NCBI RefSeq assembly: GCF_003589595.1
Contig: NW_020653397.1
Location: 1,552,264 to 1,616,263 of the forward strand
Reading direction: 5' to 3'
From: Hyposmocoma kahamanoa
Lineage: Eukaryota > Arthropoda > Insecta > Lepidoptera > Cosmopterigidae
DNA length: 64,000 bases
The translations under genes were made by a program, and so were the position numbers. Shown here in pieces: positions 54,421 through 64,000 of this stretch (its first letter is position 1; each line of letters begins with the position of its first letter). The notes below the pieces were generated by a model. That model was not told where the DNA came from. It was given only the letters and a program-made list of their open reading frames with translations, and did no database searches.

Positions 54421-55064
54421 AATCTAGGAGATGAATCCTTGACAAATAGATGTAATTCGACTAAAAAGGCCGATAAAAAGCAAGCTTTGTAGATCGGTTT
54501 TTTTTTAAATAAAAAGTTATGTCAATATTTAACTCACATCACAATTGGCTGATAACTTTATGTGTGATGTCCTACACCGGATTTAAAGTTTGACTAGGCA
54601 TAATTTTTTTATTTAGCGTGCTTTTTTTGACATTGAGCGGTTCCTAACATGGTGCGCCACTATCATGGCCGGGATCTAGTGGGGCTAGTAAATTCAGTTC
54701 ATGAATATTTGTTTATTGAAAGTATACCAAACAATATTAGAAAATTATACACTTACGTTCACTATACAAGGTGCCAAATCACTATAGGTGTATACAGCAT
54801 TAAAAGTTTAGAATTAACCAAAGAAATAAAATTTTATGTGAATATAATATATATTAATATATATTATATACTGTTTTGCTATAAAAGTCGAAATAACGTA
54901 TTATTACGTGGTTTTCACCTTACGAGTTAAGTGAGGAATTAGACGAAATTGTGTGTTACAATTTGTCGTGGTAATTGTCGAATTCATTCTTCGGAAATGA
55001 GGTCGTAATTTGAATTATTTATTTATATGTCGAGCTACTAATTTTATATGCAGCTTTTTTTTAT
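54421..55064. other. Unassigned AT-rich sequence
   Basis: The frame 54649-54930 has no recognised domain. An AT palindrome-like run lies at 54841-54870. Confidence 0.4.
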
Positions 55065-55325
55065 AATACTACGTGACGGGAGGAACAAGTCGTGTGGCTG
55101 GTGGTGAGAGTTTTAAGTCACAAAGATCTGAGAGGAACTGCCACTGCCCCCGTCACTCTAAGACATAAGTTGACAAGTCCGATGTATCTATAACTTCACA
55201 AGCACCCTTTTAAAGCGGAACGCAGTAATGCTGACATCACTACTTGGCGGTAGAAATTAGGTAAGGTGGCAGTACTTCCTTGGACGAACTCTTTCACAAG
55301 GAGCGCTAATGATACTATAATCAGC
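55065..55325 (+). repeat. Repeat family A copy
   Basis: ATAATACTACGTGACGGGAG, GACATAAGTTGACAAGTCCG and GGTAAGGTGGCAGTACTTCC. Confidence 0.82.
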
Positions 55326-55340
55326 AGAATACTATTGTAG

Positions 55341-55720
55341 TCTTAGAATAATAACGCATAGAAACCTAGCCCGCACACGCTAAGTGAGGCAAATTGAAGC
55401 GCGCCCAATGGGCCTACACGAGCGGGCGGGCCGTCAGTGCTCAAGGTCAACTTGCACTGCGAACAGATCAAGAATTTTAGCTAAAAACGACGAAATGTGC
55501 GGTAAATGAGTGTAAAAATACGTCAGACAAACATAAAATAGATACTAACATCACATTCCACAAGGAAGTAACGCGTTTCAACTTGTATTTTTATATAAAG
55601 ATTCACTAAAACCGAAAATTAACCTATTACTAAAACTAGCCTACATTAATTTGATTTTTGCCTCACTTGTGACAGTTCGTTTGATATGAAACTATCATTC
55701 TATGCGTTATTATTCTATGA
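55341..55720 (-). mobile_element. MITE Y copy 2 (6-bp target duplication)
   Basis: 380 bp, opposite orientation to 5290-5656 and very similar throughout. Inverted ends TCTTAGAATAATAACGCATA and the complement of TCATAGAATAATAACGCATA. Exact TTGTAG duplications lie at 55335-55340 and 55721-55726. Confidence 0.88.
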
Positions 55721-55743
55721 TTGTAGTTATATAAAAATAAAAT

Positions 55744-55890
55744 ACTGAGAACAATGGTAGGTGCTCGTTGGTATGTACGAAATGAGGATTTGCATCGTGA
55801 TATAGATATAGAGGTCGTAGATAAAATGATAAAAAATTACGCCGAAGCTACACTTCATCACCATGTGAACATAGAGGTTATACAGCTACT
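55744..55890 (+). mobile_element. jockey-like LINE C-terminal fragment
   Basis: ARWYVRNEDLHRDIDIEVVD, then LHHHVNIEVIQLL, is the well-known C-terminal segment of lepidopteran jockey-type reverse transcriptases (PWYVRNxxLHxDLxIxxVxxxI...HxNxExxxLL). It runs directly into the 3' end of an inverted RTE fragment. Confidence 0.82.
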
Positions 55891-56553
55891 TCTTCTCTTT
55901 TGTATCACTCTTGACAGAGTGGTCGTGGTCATCACGTAGTACGTTTGTTAACGGCTGATGTGGCTTGCCTCACGACATCTCGCCATCTATCTCTGTTAGT
56001 GGACTCCCTCGTGCATTTATGTACAGGACCTCCCATTGCAGATTTTATTTGACCGGTTCATCGAATGGGTGACCCTCCGCGCAGTCTAGCCCTCCACTCT
56101 GCCTTGCGCAACAAGACGCTTTACGGAGTCAAAATTCCGTCTTGAGGCGTAACTGAAGAATTTTAGGATGCGAGTTTGCACCACAATAGACGGACGGAGT
56201 TTTTGGAGTATGGAGGCGTTTGAACGAAAGTCTGTCCACGATAGCCCAAGCATTCTTCTCCAGCACCACATTTCCAGAGCGTCTATCTTCTTCTTCTCGA
56301 TTTCACGGAGCGCCCATGTCTCTGCAGCGTACAGAAATATGGGGAAAGCTAGTGTTCGGGCCAGCCGGATTTTAGTGGCCTTGGTAATGTTTCCATTCCC
56401 CCATATTTCCTTCAGTTTATACATTGCTGTTCTGGATACTACCATACGTCTTTTCACTTCATCTACGCATTCACCAGTGTTCGAAATTAAAGCTCCAAGA
56501 TATACATAGGATTGGACCGCATCACAGTTCGCAATTCTTGTAACTTCCGGCAA
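55891..56553 (-). mobile_element. RTE-like LINE C-terminal remnant
   Basis: The minus-strand frame 56086-56553 gives SYVYLGALISNTGECVDEVK, LAFPIFLYAAETWALREIEK and IDALEMWCWRRMLGLSWTDF, the conserved C-terminus of RTE-clade polyproteins (YLG..I...G....EIKRR; WCWRRML). A frameshift near 56090 and a stop in place of a tryptophan codon follow, after which IKSAMGGPVHKCTRESTNRD, then RWRDVVRQATSAV, completes the family pattern to about 55940. The tail has ACGACCACTCTG-type sequence. Confidence 0.9.
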
Positions 56554-56587
56554 ATTATGATTAATGCTATCATACAGCTACTAGACA

Positions 56588-57000
56588 TTTTTTTTTTTTT
56601 TTTTTTTTTTTTATGTTAACCAGTAGGCAAATGAGCAGACAAGCCACTTGATGGGAGGTGGTCATTGTCGCCCATGGACACGAGCAATACCAGAGGCATC
56701 ACCCATGCGTTGCCGACTCCGGAGAACCTTGTTTACACGTCTTTTGAAGAACTCCATGTTATAGCGCAAGGGGAACACTTCAGGAGGAAGGCCATTCCAC
56801 ATCTTACTGGTTCGGGGAAGGAACGAACGAGATGCTCGAGTGGTCGTGACGTGCCAAGCATCGAGGAAGTGGGGATGGAGTCTTCTCCTTCGGCGGGTCG
56901 TGCAGTGGTAAAAGAGTGACGGAGGCACCAACTCAAAGAGTTCGTCTGAGCAATAAAACAATACACATATGTACAGTGCGTAGACAACAAAAAACTAAAC
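56588..57000 (-). mobile_element. LINE C-terminal fragment with poly(A)
   Basis: The minus-strand frame 56662-56961 reads FELVPPSLFYHCTTRRRRR, RASRSFLPRTSKMWNGLPPE and VFPLRYNMEFFKRRVNK, the usual end of jockey/CR1-like reverse transcriptases. The 3' tail (CACCTCCCATCAAGTGGCTT, GTCTGCTCATTTGCC) runs into a poly(A) of about 25 nt, seen as T at 56588-56612. Severely 5'-truncated, target-primed insertion. Confidence 0.9.
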
Positions 57001-57164
57001 ATTTTGACTTAGTGTAGTTAAATTATCGTGAATAAAATAAATATTAATACCAGTGTCGATAAGACTGAACACATGAATGTAGTGTCTTCCCCTTAACTAA
57101 TGTTAAAACTTGTTTATTTGTCGATGGACAATTTCTATATATAAGTTACATTTCTTTTAGAAAG

Positions 57165-57425
57165 TTATGTTAGTACAAAGATCGAACACTCACAAGAAAA
57201 TCCTTCGGTCCGGCCGGATTCGAACCGACGTCTTCTAGCAAACCGTGTCAGACGGTATGCCAACTAAGCCACGAAACGAACCTCACGAATTTCTCTATGT
57301 GGTTGTTGTCGAATCTTTGTATTTGGTTTTTCAACGACTTTTTAGCCGTAGCTGTATTTATAACAAAGTAGCGGATTAATTTCACAAAAAGATAAATTGA
57401 ATATCAATTCAATAAAAATTTTAGT
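57165..57425 (-). repeat. tRNA-headed repeat (family T) with inverted tails
   Basis: From the left: tail start GTACAAAGATCGAACACTCA, head GGATTCGAACCGACGTCTTC, leader (TTTTTCAACGACTTTTTAGC), then an inverted copy of the tail, TATAACAAAGTAGCGGATTA to AATATCAATTCAATAAAAAT. The tail is therefore present in opposite orientation on both sides of the head, as in the foldback copy at 38341, although the left tail is shortened here. Confidence 0.82.
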
Positions 57426-58180
57426 TACGTTAAATTAAAATTACTTATTAGTCTTGTAAAAAGTAGTTATAGGGTTTTATTTTGCTTAAAATACAAATAA
57501 TATAAAAATTTAATGACAGTAGTAAGTTGAATGAATGAAATGAATGAATATAGTATATATTCTAAATAAATAAAAAAGTATAAATAAATAAAAAAAAATA
57601 AAAAAAGTCGTACTTTGACTTACCGCGTCTCAACTACCGTTTCTCGAATTTATGTCCGAAAGAACAATGGCAAAATCATAGTTGAAATAATTCTTTAGCG
57701 TCTTCAAATGTCTTAATTACAAGCTTGAATTAAATAAATTCATTAGATTTTTCTAATTATAATAGCGGCCTATCTAAGTCTGGAAATAAAATCATATTTA
57801 AAAGAAACTCTATTGTCTATAAAGTCCATAATGTCTTCTCCATTTTAGAGATGCGAGAAAATGGTAAAACTGACAAAAAATAATTTGTGTCCAAGTTGCC
57901 ACTGCAATCTGTGGTATGTTATTAATTAACTCAGGGTTTTTATGGCTTAACTTTATGCTTTTTGACCATACCAGTATACAAAATAATTTCCTCTGAACTT
58001 TCGTCACATCTTTATTTTGATATAAATAATAAACCGAATATATTTTTTCAATTACGTAAACCAAAAACAAAATTTGTTCAGGAATTTCAACTCCATATTT
58101 TTCACATATTTTTTAAAAACAGACGCATAGAAATTATGTCAACAAAAATGTCCATCCAATGGAGTTTGCCATTATCCTTT
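57426..58180. other. Unassigned AT-rich sequence
   Basis: An AAATAAATAAA-rich stretch lies at 57565-57608. The frames 57810-58330 lack domains. Confidence 0.4.
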
Positions 58181-58305
58181 AATTTGAAATTTACCATGAA
58201 CTTTTCGGTGAAGGAAAACTTATTATATACTCGATGGCTAGGACTTCGGTTCGAATCCGGCTGGATCGAAGGAATTTTTTCTAACTTTTCGATCCTTGTA
58301 CTGAC
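58180..58305 (+). repeat. Family B fragment joined to a family T fragment
   Basis: AATTTGAAATTTACCATGAA, then CTTTTCGGTGAAGGAAAACT (family B), is followed by GGACTTCGGTTCGAATCCGG, then CTGGATCGAAGGAATTTTTT (family T head 3' half and tail start). Confidence 0.75.
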
Positions 58306-58820
58306 TTTTTTATTTTTGATTCTGCCCTAAGTGTCGTTAGTAGCGCTCTGGAAGCGCGTCCTGCTTAACTTCGTTGCTCTGGTACCCTTGGTGTAACCAA
58401 TCCAAAAGTCACAATCAACAGTATATAACCCTGAGGGAACAATTAACAAAGTCGTTCTATAATTTATAATGAGTACCACTACTCGACGCCAGGGGCGCCA
58501 CTCAACAAATAGGAGCCACAGCACCAATGGTAAATAGATTTCCTCATTGTTTTACCGTTCTGCTCGGCTGCGGGCGCGCCTTCGAATTGATACCATTTCG
58601 ATTATTAATCGAATAGAGATGCTATAAAAGAAAATCGATTATATACGTATAGACGATTCGAAGCCATTATTGAATGTTACCGTTATTCAAAATTCTTTGA
58701 TAATAATATAAGTCTGGAAATTCAGATGTGGTTTTTAGAATCTGCTTGTGCGGTTAACTCACATAATATGTCGCTGCCTTTATGCAATAAGGCAGTATTG
58801 CAAATATACATCAATATATT
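58306..58820. other. Unassigned noncoding sequence
   Basis: The frame 58327-58527 (minus) has no domain. Confidence 0.35.
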
Positions 58821-59325
58821 TTAGTAGCCGCGAGCTCCCTGTGAAAAGTTCGTCCAGGGAATAAATAAATAATAAATAACGCATACACTCAACATAGCCC
58901 CGCGGGTGCCATGGACACACACATAGACAACCACAACTTACACCCAAACTCACGAGAGAAATAATTGTAGGCCATACAACTATTTCTCCCGGCCCGGGAA
59001 TCGAATCCTGGGACCTCTGCGTGGCAGTCCGGCATGGTAACCGTTCGGCCACGGAGGCAGTTCGTCCAGGGAAGTACTGCCGCTTTACTTATATCTGCCG
59101 CCAAGCAGTAATGTACGCATTACTGCGTTTCGGTTTGGAAGAGTAAGTGTTGAAATTACAAACACATGTGGCTTGTCATCTTATGTCTTAGGGTGACGAG
59201 CGCAGTGGCAGTGCCCCTAAGATCTTTTCGATTAAAAACTCTGAATGGCACTGCAACTGTTATGGACAGGCGTGTCTCTTACCACCAGGCGCACGACTTG
59301 TTCGTCCCGTGACTTGTTATTATTA
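58821..59325 (-). repeat. Repeat family A copy, split by a SINE
   Basis: 58821-58860 and 59060-59325 join into one family-A copy. The left part (GTAGCCGCGAGCTCCCTGTG) is the family's 3' end; the right part includes TGCCGCCAAGCAGTAATGTA and ACCACCAGGCGCACGACTTG. The interruption is the S1 element at 58861-59059. Confidence 0.88.
58861..59059 (-). mobile_element. tRNA-derived SINE S1 with target-site duplication
   Basis: 199 bp between exact 13-bp duplications GTTCGTCCAGGGA (58848-58860 and 59060-59072). Read on the minus strand it begins TGCCTCCGTGGCCGAACGGT (A-box), has GGATTCGATTCCCGGGCCGG (B-box) and ends in a TTATTTATTATTTATTTAT tail. The duplication length and the tail are those of LINE-mobilised SINEs. 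This copy defines the ends of S1. Confidence 0.93.
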
Positions 59326-59349
59326 AAAAAACATCTGGTTACGTTAGGT

Positions 59350-59560
59350 TAGAAGGACGACCTCCGTGGTCGAGTGGCTTGCATACCGCTTTTCATGGTG
59401 TCGCCATCTCTGAGGTTCCGGGTTCGATCCACGGCCGGGTCAATGTAGGAAACTAACTTTTCTATATTGTCTCGGGTCAGGGTGTTTGTGGTACCATCGG
59501 TGTTCCCGATTTCCATAACACAAGTGATTTAGTTACTTTGGGATCAGAGCGACGTATGCG
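59350..59560 (+). repeat. tRNA-derived SINE (S2-related)
   Basis: GACCTCCGTGGTCGAGTGGC (A-box), GGTTCCGGGTTCGATCCACG (B-box), then ACTAACTTTTCTATATTGTC and GTGTTCCCGATTTCCATAAC. It shares the post-head body with 52895-52925. Confidence 0.82.
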
Positions 59561-61679
59561 ACATTGTCTAATATTTAAAAAAAAAAGATTTTCACTAAAA
59601 ATTTGAAAAATTAAAGTGATAGATAAACTATTGTTTAAATTTCGTTTACAGTTTATGATTATGTTAATTCCAAGTGCAATATTTTAAAATACGTAATTGC
59701 ATTCTTTCATCGTGTAAAATGATTGATGGTTTGTCTGTCTGTCTGTCACACTATTATTAGTTTGGAAGGTAATTAACTGACTTTAAGAACGTTTATTTAT
59801 TATGTTTTAGAAAATGTTGACAGGATTCCTTTTGACGGGTTATTATTATGTCAGGAATAAAAATGTTGACGTTAAATGTTGTTTAGAAAATACAATGTCG
59901 AAAAAATGGCGGTAGTCCAGTAGCAGAATGATTGATTCTCATTCCGGAGGTCGACGATTGGAATCCTTAAGACTGCACACAATTAGGGCTATAGTTTTTA
60001 AGTTACGTATTTTTGCGGAAACGTCTTGATGAAACTGCGTATTGAAGGTTCGTAATTCTTGGAAAATGTACTCAACTTGCACTGAATTAATCTCTCTAAG
60101 GTGACGATGACGATGACCGAAATATTACTTCAGAAAGAAATAATACGTAACAAAACATGTAGTGAAATTTTAGCATAAAAAGTGATCTATTAATTTTGTT
60201 CGCAGAACTTTAAATCTCTAAATAAAGTTGTTATTGTCAAGATGTGACCTTATTAAGCCAAGGGTGCAGTGCTACCGTTCTATTTAATACACAAAATGTT
60301 CTATGATTTTTGTTTAAATTGAGCTTTGGCCACAAGGCCATCGGCTTAAAAATGACAACAATGCATTAACAGCCTTAAAAATATTGTTTCTTGGACTAAT
60401 CGGCGTTGTAATTTTAAAATAATTGTTACTTTTTTTTTGTAAAAAATGCAATAATTCATGATGCAGCAGCCAGGTGTATATTTTAATGTAACGCTTCTAA
60501 AACTAAATTAATTACGTGCACTTTGCGAGCGAGCAATCAATTTTAATGTTAGTACAGAAATACTCTTATGAATGTTAAAAAATGATGTTAAGTCAAAAAA
60601 TCTATGTAATGTCGACCACTTTATGATAACGTCAAGTAAAAGCCGAAGCAACGAAACGTCGCTTTTATTTTTTAAATTTAATTGGGGTAGGTATTAACGG
60701 GGCATAGATAAAGTCACTCTGCCTTAAAAATTCTTTCTTTTTTTCGAGTTTATCTGATGACTTACCGTTTGAATTTAAAGGTACGTCGAGTTGTACGAAG
60801 TTTTAATAGAGTAGGCGCAATCTGATCGTTTGAAAAGAAAAAAAAATTAAATAAATTGTGGTTCCGAACGAAAGCGTTGGTGTAACTTAAATCAATTTGG
60901 ATTTGGAGACATTATGATCTCTTTTATAAATGTAGTAGGGTAACAAATTAGTTTTCTGTTTGTAGGAGGCACAGTGTTGTTATTTTGGGGTGTTTTTTAT
61001 ATTATAAAAAAACAGTCACTTTACTTGACATTTGAAAAAAAAAAAAAAACAAATTAATACATATAATAACTCGTTAAAATTGACAAACACGGTCCTTAGC
61101 AGAAACAATAATTAAAATTCTTAAAAAAAACATAACATAAATAATAATCTAGATGTCATTAAAATCAAAGACAATAAATAACACATCCAAATCAAACCCA
61201 GTCTTCTATGAACATTCCATCTGTCAGTCCGAAAACAGCGCGAAAAAAAAAAGAAAATTTGGTCATTGCGAGCAGGCCATAAATCCAGTGGAGTCGCGAG
61301 CTCTAATTCCTTTGTTTGCCAAACCGAAAACTGTCCGCCGAATCGTGAACAAAAACCAAGTTGTGTGTTTTCCCCTGTTCGATTTACATTGCTTGCGTCA
61401 AACTTTAGAAGAATAAAACTGCAAGTACCTAAAAACAAGCACTTCGACTAATAAGAAATTCACAAAAATGATTTCTTTCTTGTTTTTTTTTTGATTCATA
61501 ACAAAAGTAAATATTCTTTCTCCTTTTACTATTGACCTTCTTGTCAATATCGTATTAGAATTTTTTGTCGTAAATTCGAGACGTACTACTCTCTAGTATT
61601 GCCCAAGTCAGCTTGCAAAAACGAACTTTCTCCACACAATTTTAGCAGTAGAACTCATTGTGAAAGTGTTCATCCATCC
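59561..61679. other. Unassigned AT-rich sequence
   Basis: No gene is supported; the overlapping frames at 61121-61451 have no domain. A GTCT microsatellite lies at about 59734-59747. The segment 59920-59975 (GTCCAGTAGCAGAATGATTG onward) may be a degenerate tRNA-like head. Confidence 0.4.
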
Positions 61680-61775
61680 ATTTCTGCCGCAGTGGCAATG
61701 CGACTGTTATGAACAGGCGTGTCACTAACTACCAGGCGCACGACTGGTTCGCCCCGTCACTTGGTATTATAAAAA
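61680..61775 (-). repeat. Repeat family A 5'-end fragment
   Basis: GACTGTTATGAACAGGCGTG, ACTACCAGGCGCACGACTGG and CCCGTCACTTGGTATTATAA. Confidence 0.8.
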
Positions 61776-62284
61776 ACAAACAAACACAAACACCCTCTCA
61801 CGTTCACGTATAAAGGACAATAACTTCTAAAATACAGGTTTACTAAAACAGAAAACGTATCTTGTTTCTTCTGAAAAATCGCGTTTTGTACTTTACATCA
61901 ATTGAGTTTAAAGATACCGGATATCTTTTGCAGTATCATTGCCTTCAAAAGTATTATTATTGCTTGGAATGTAGATAAACAAAGTAGGATCACTGTCTAC
62001 CATAAAACACAGGTTAACCTAACTTAAATGTTATCGAAGTTTGAAGATTTGAAATACCAGTACCTACTTTGGAATTCTAAACAAATTTACAGTACCTACC
62101 TACTTAGACACGTTAGTTTTCAAATGCTATTCAAAAACAGTGGCTACCTACCAGTGGTCTATTTTTAACTTTACCAGCACTTATTGGTGAAAATAAACGC
62201 GAAACAACATCGGGTAACAGACACGATTTAGCTTTTTGTTAAATCTTCCTGATGATGTTTTTGATATAGGCCACTTTTGCAAAT
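61776..62284. other. Unassigned noncoding sequence
   Basis: No gene or repeat match is supported. Confidence 0.35.
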
Positions 62285-62395
62285 TATCATCAACTCATGC
62301 ATACGTCCCACTGCTGGGTACAGGTCTCATCATCAGCGAGGGTTAGGCCTCAGACCGCCACGTTGGCACAATGTGGATTGGGGACGTCATGCGTT
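62285..62395 (+). repeat. Common lepidopteran interspersed repeat fragment
   Basis: CGTCCCACTGCTGGGTACAG, then GTCTCATCATCAGCGAGGGT and TTGGCACAATGTGGATTGGG, is typical of a widespread lepidopteran repeat. Name uncertain. Confidence 0.6.
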
Positions 62396-63184
62396 TTCCG
62401 ATGATAGATAGATCATTAGGCTTTTTACAGAAAACCATTGATATGTATATTGCTCTATATTTGTTTTCTAAAACAATAAAACATTGTACACAGATTGCTA
62501 GCATTTGACTTGTCCAGTTTCCACAAATCGTCGAGCAATGTACAGTCACATATTTCCGTCGAGAACGTCCGAATTTTCCGCACACGATCGTTCATGGACG
62601 CAACAATCAATACCATATTTCACTCTTTCACACTTCAATGACGCGCGCGTGTCAGAAAGTGACAACATCTTAGGAGAATCCGTTTGAGTTTCTGCAATTG
62701 GCCGACGGGCAACCACTATAACTAAGGTTATGGATGCTTGGTGTATGGATTAGGTTAAGTAGGTATTTTTTCTTTTCTACCTATTTTTGAAAATTGGGCT
62801 AGGGACTAAGGAGGGTAGTGTAATGGAAAATAAGATAGTTTGCATTAATATTTGACATAACTGGTTGATGATTTTATTATCGCAGTCTGCCTGACCACGA
62901 GACTTTTTTCCAATTATTGAAAGTTAGTTTTTTTATTTGTTTTTTTAAACCAATGGATTTATTCTTGTCAATTTTAAAATTTGAATTTGAAAATGTAAAA
63001 AAGCAATATTGGTGTTTAAATAAATCATTTAAAACTCTGATGTTTCAGTAATTAGTAAAAACGTGCTTGATCCCCTGACACTTTTGATGAGTGTACCTAG
63101 ATTAAATTTCCAATTTCAATATTGACAATTTTAACTTATAAAATTCATAATTCTATTTGACCTACTGATGATCGATGATTGGTT
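62396..63184. other. Unassigned; W-related fragment at 62830-62890
   Basis: GATAGTTTGCATTAATATTT, then GACATAACTGGTTGATGA, matches 14466-14505 of element W; the following module is eroded. No gene otherwise. Confidence 0.45.
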
Positions 63185-63295
63185 TGTAATACTACTGTTA
63201 GCGTTTTCGAGTTTTGCTAGTAGCTCATGAAAACCTAGTACCAGCAAAAGGTTAATATTAAGTTCCGTCCTATTGTTTGATTGTACAATGACGAC
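63185..63295 (+). repeat. Short dispersed repeat, copy 2
   Basis: GTTAGCGTTTTCGAGTTTTG, CTAGTAGCTCATGAAAACCT and GTTTGATTGTACAATGACGA match 52704-52824. Confidence 0.7.
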
Positions 63296-63454
63296 CTCGA
63301 AAAAAAAAAAAGATTTTTCCAATTCAACCCCTAAGAGAGTGAAAAAGAGTACAGATCGTATTCCTTGAACGGACAAAGATGAATCTTAGTGTAAATATTG
63401 TATAATGCAAATAGTAGAAGACTGACATGGTACTATTTCGAAATAACTCCTACC

Positions 63455-63670
63455 TCCCTTTCTTTATAATATCAAGTTGACGGGACTAACTAGTGACGCC
63501 TATCCAAAACGGTTGCAGTGCCACTCAGAGCTTCAAATTGCAAAGATCTGAGGGGCACTGCCACTGCACCCGTCACCCTGACATAAGTTGACAAGTCCCA
63601 TGTGCCTGTAATTTCCCTAGCACCCTTACCCTCCTAAACCGGAAGGCTACTGCCTTGTCAACATTACAAA
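63455..63670 (+). repeat. Repeat family A copy
   Basis: TTTATAATATCAAGTTGACG, AGTGCCACTCAGAGCTTCAA, ACATAAGTTGACAAGTCCCA and TTACCCTCCTAAACCGGAAG; the 3' third is missing. Confidence 0.82.
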
Positions 63671-64000
63671 TAGCGTTGAAATGAATACTGTGATTATAAA
63701 TGAATATAAAACAAATAAAAACATGTTTCTAAGTTAGATAAAAAATTGACACGGTTGCAGTGGCGGGCAACAGATAGTTTACTATAAATAATGTAACTTA
63801 GAAACTATTAATAAGATCGAGAAACAACCGTCCCTTCACCGAGTTACCACCGCTTTTTAATTACCTCACATATACTCAAAATATGCAACACGAGGAGCCA
63901 AGAACGAGCTCAATTTAGCACTCCTTTTAGCGTGTACTGGTAAGTGGTAGTCGAAATATGGTGGGTTTAGTAAATGATCGGTAAGGTGCCCCGGCTTTTA
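63671..64000. other. Unassigned sequence to the window end
   Basis: No gene is recognised. Confidence 0.35.

Noticed and set aside
1..64000. A bacterial or phage system, operon or defence island
   Set aside because: Spliced homeobox exons, SINE/LINE/MITE content and lack of long adjacent frames show this is animal nuclear DNA.

Overview
The window looks like nuclear DNA from an insect, very probably a moth or butterfly. It is AT-rich with small GC-rich islands, it carries spliced rather than operonic coding sequence, and it is crowded with short interspersed repeats of the kind seen in lepidopteran genomes: tRNA-headed SINEs, jockey/CR1-like and RTE-like LINE tails, mariner/Tc1 relics and MITEs. 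I see no bacterial operon, CRISPR array, rRNA or virus.

One host gene is recognisable: homothorax (hth), a TALE-class homeobox gene of the Meis/Prep group, on the minus strand. A 59-nt exon (21879-21937) encodes the third helix of the homeodomain. The terminal exon (13774-13928, or to 13943) encodes the conserved C-terminus and stop. The intron between them is about 7.9 kb. I found no exon for homeodomain helices 1-2 or the MEIS domain, so the rest of the window above 21.9 kb is probably one very large hth intron, and the DNA below 13.8 kb is 3' UTR and/or downstream intergenic sequence.

Layout. 1-12.7 kb: downstream of hth, with a 1,556-bp Tc1-like transposon (2947-4502) whose transposase has one nonsense codon, a nested 6-bp-TSD MITE (5290-5656), other paired repeats and a tandem array of about 163-bp units (11770-12460). 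12.7-22 kb: the hth 3' end with MITEs, a mariner relic and a 0.75-kb terminal-inverted-repeat element. 22-28 kb: LINE tails, two further hAT-type MITE copies and SINEs. 28-41 kb: the least repetitive part, with several GC-richer islands that are candidate conserved regulatory elements of hth; it also holds an unusual foldback repeat with a tRNA-shaped loop (38341-38627) and a perfect 18-bp hairpin (40798-40840). 41-64 kb: a LINE/SINE/MITE graveyard.

No previously undescribed multi-gene system is visible. The observations most worth a second look are the in-frame tandem splice acceptor of the last hth exon, the tRNA-looped foldback element, the MITE families defined by exact target-site duplications, a perfect TALE dimer-type palindrome inside the presumed hth intron, a nuclear-receptor half-site cluster, and a 14-15-bp motif that recurs several times on one strand. 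Repeat-family boundaries are by eye and approximate unless target-site duplications are quoted.
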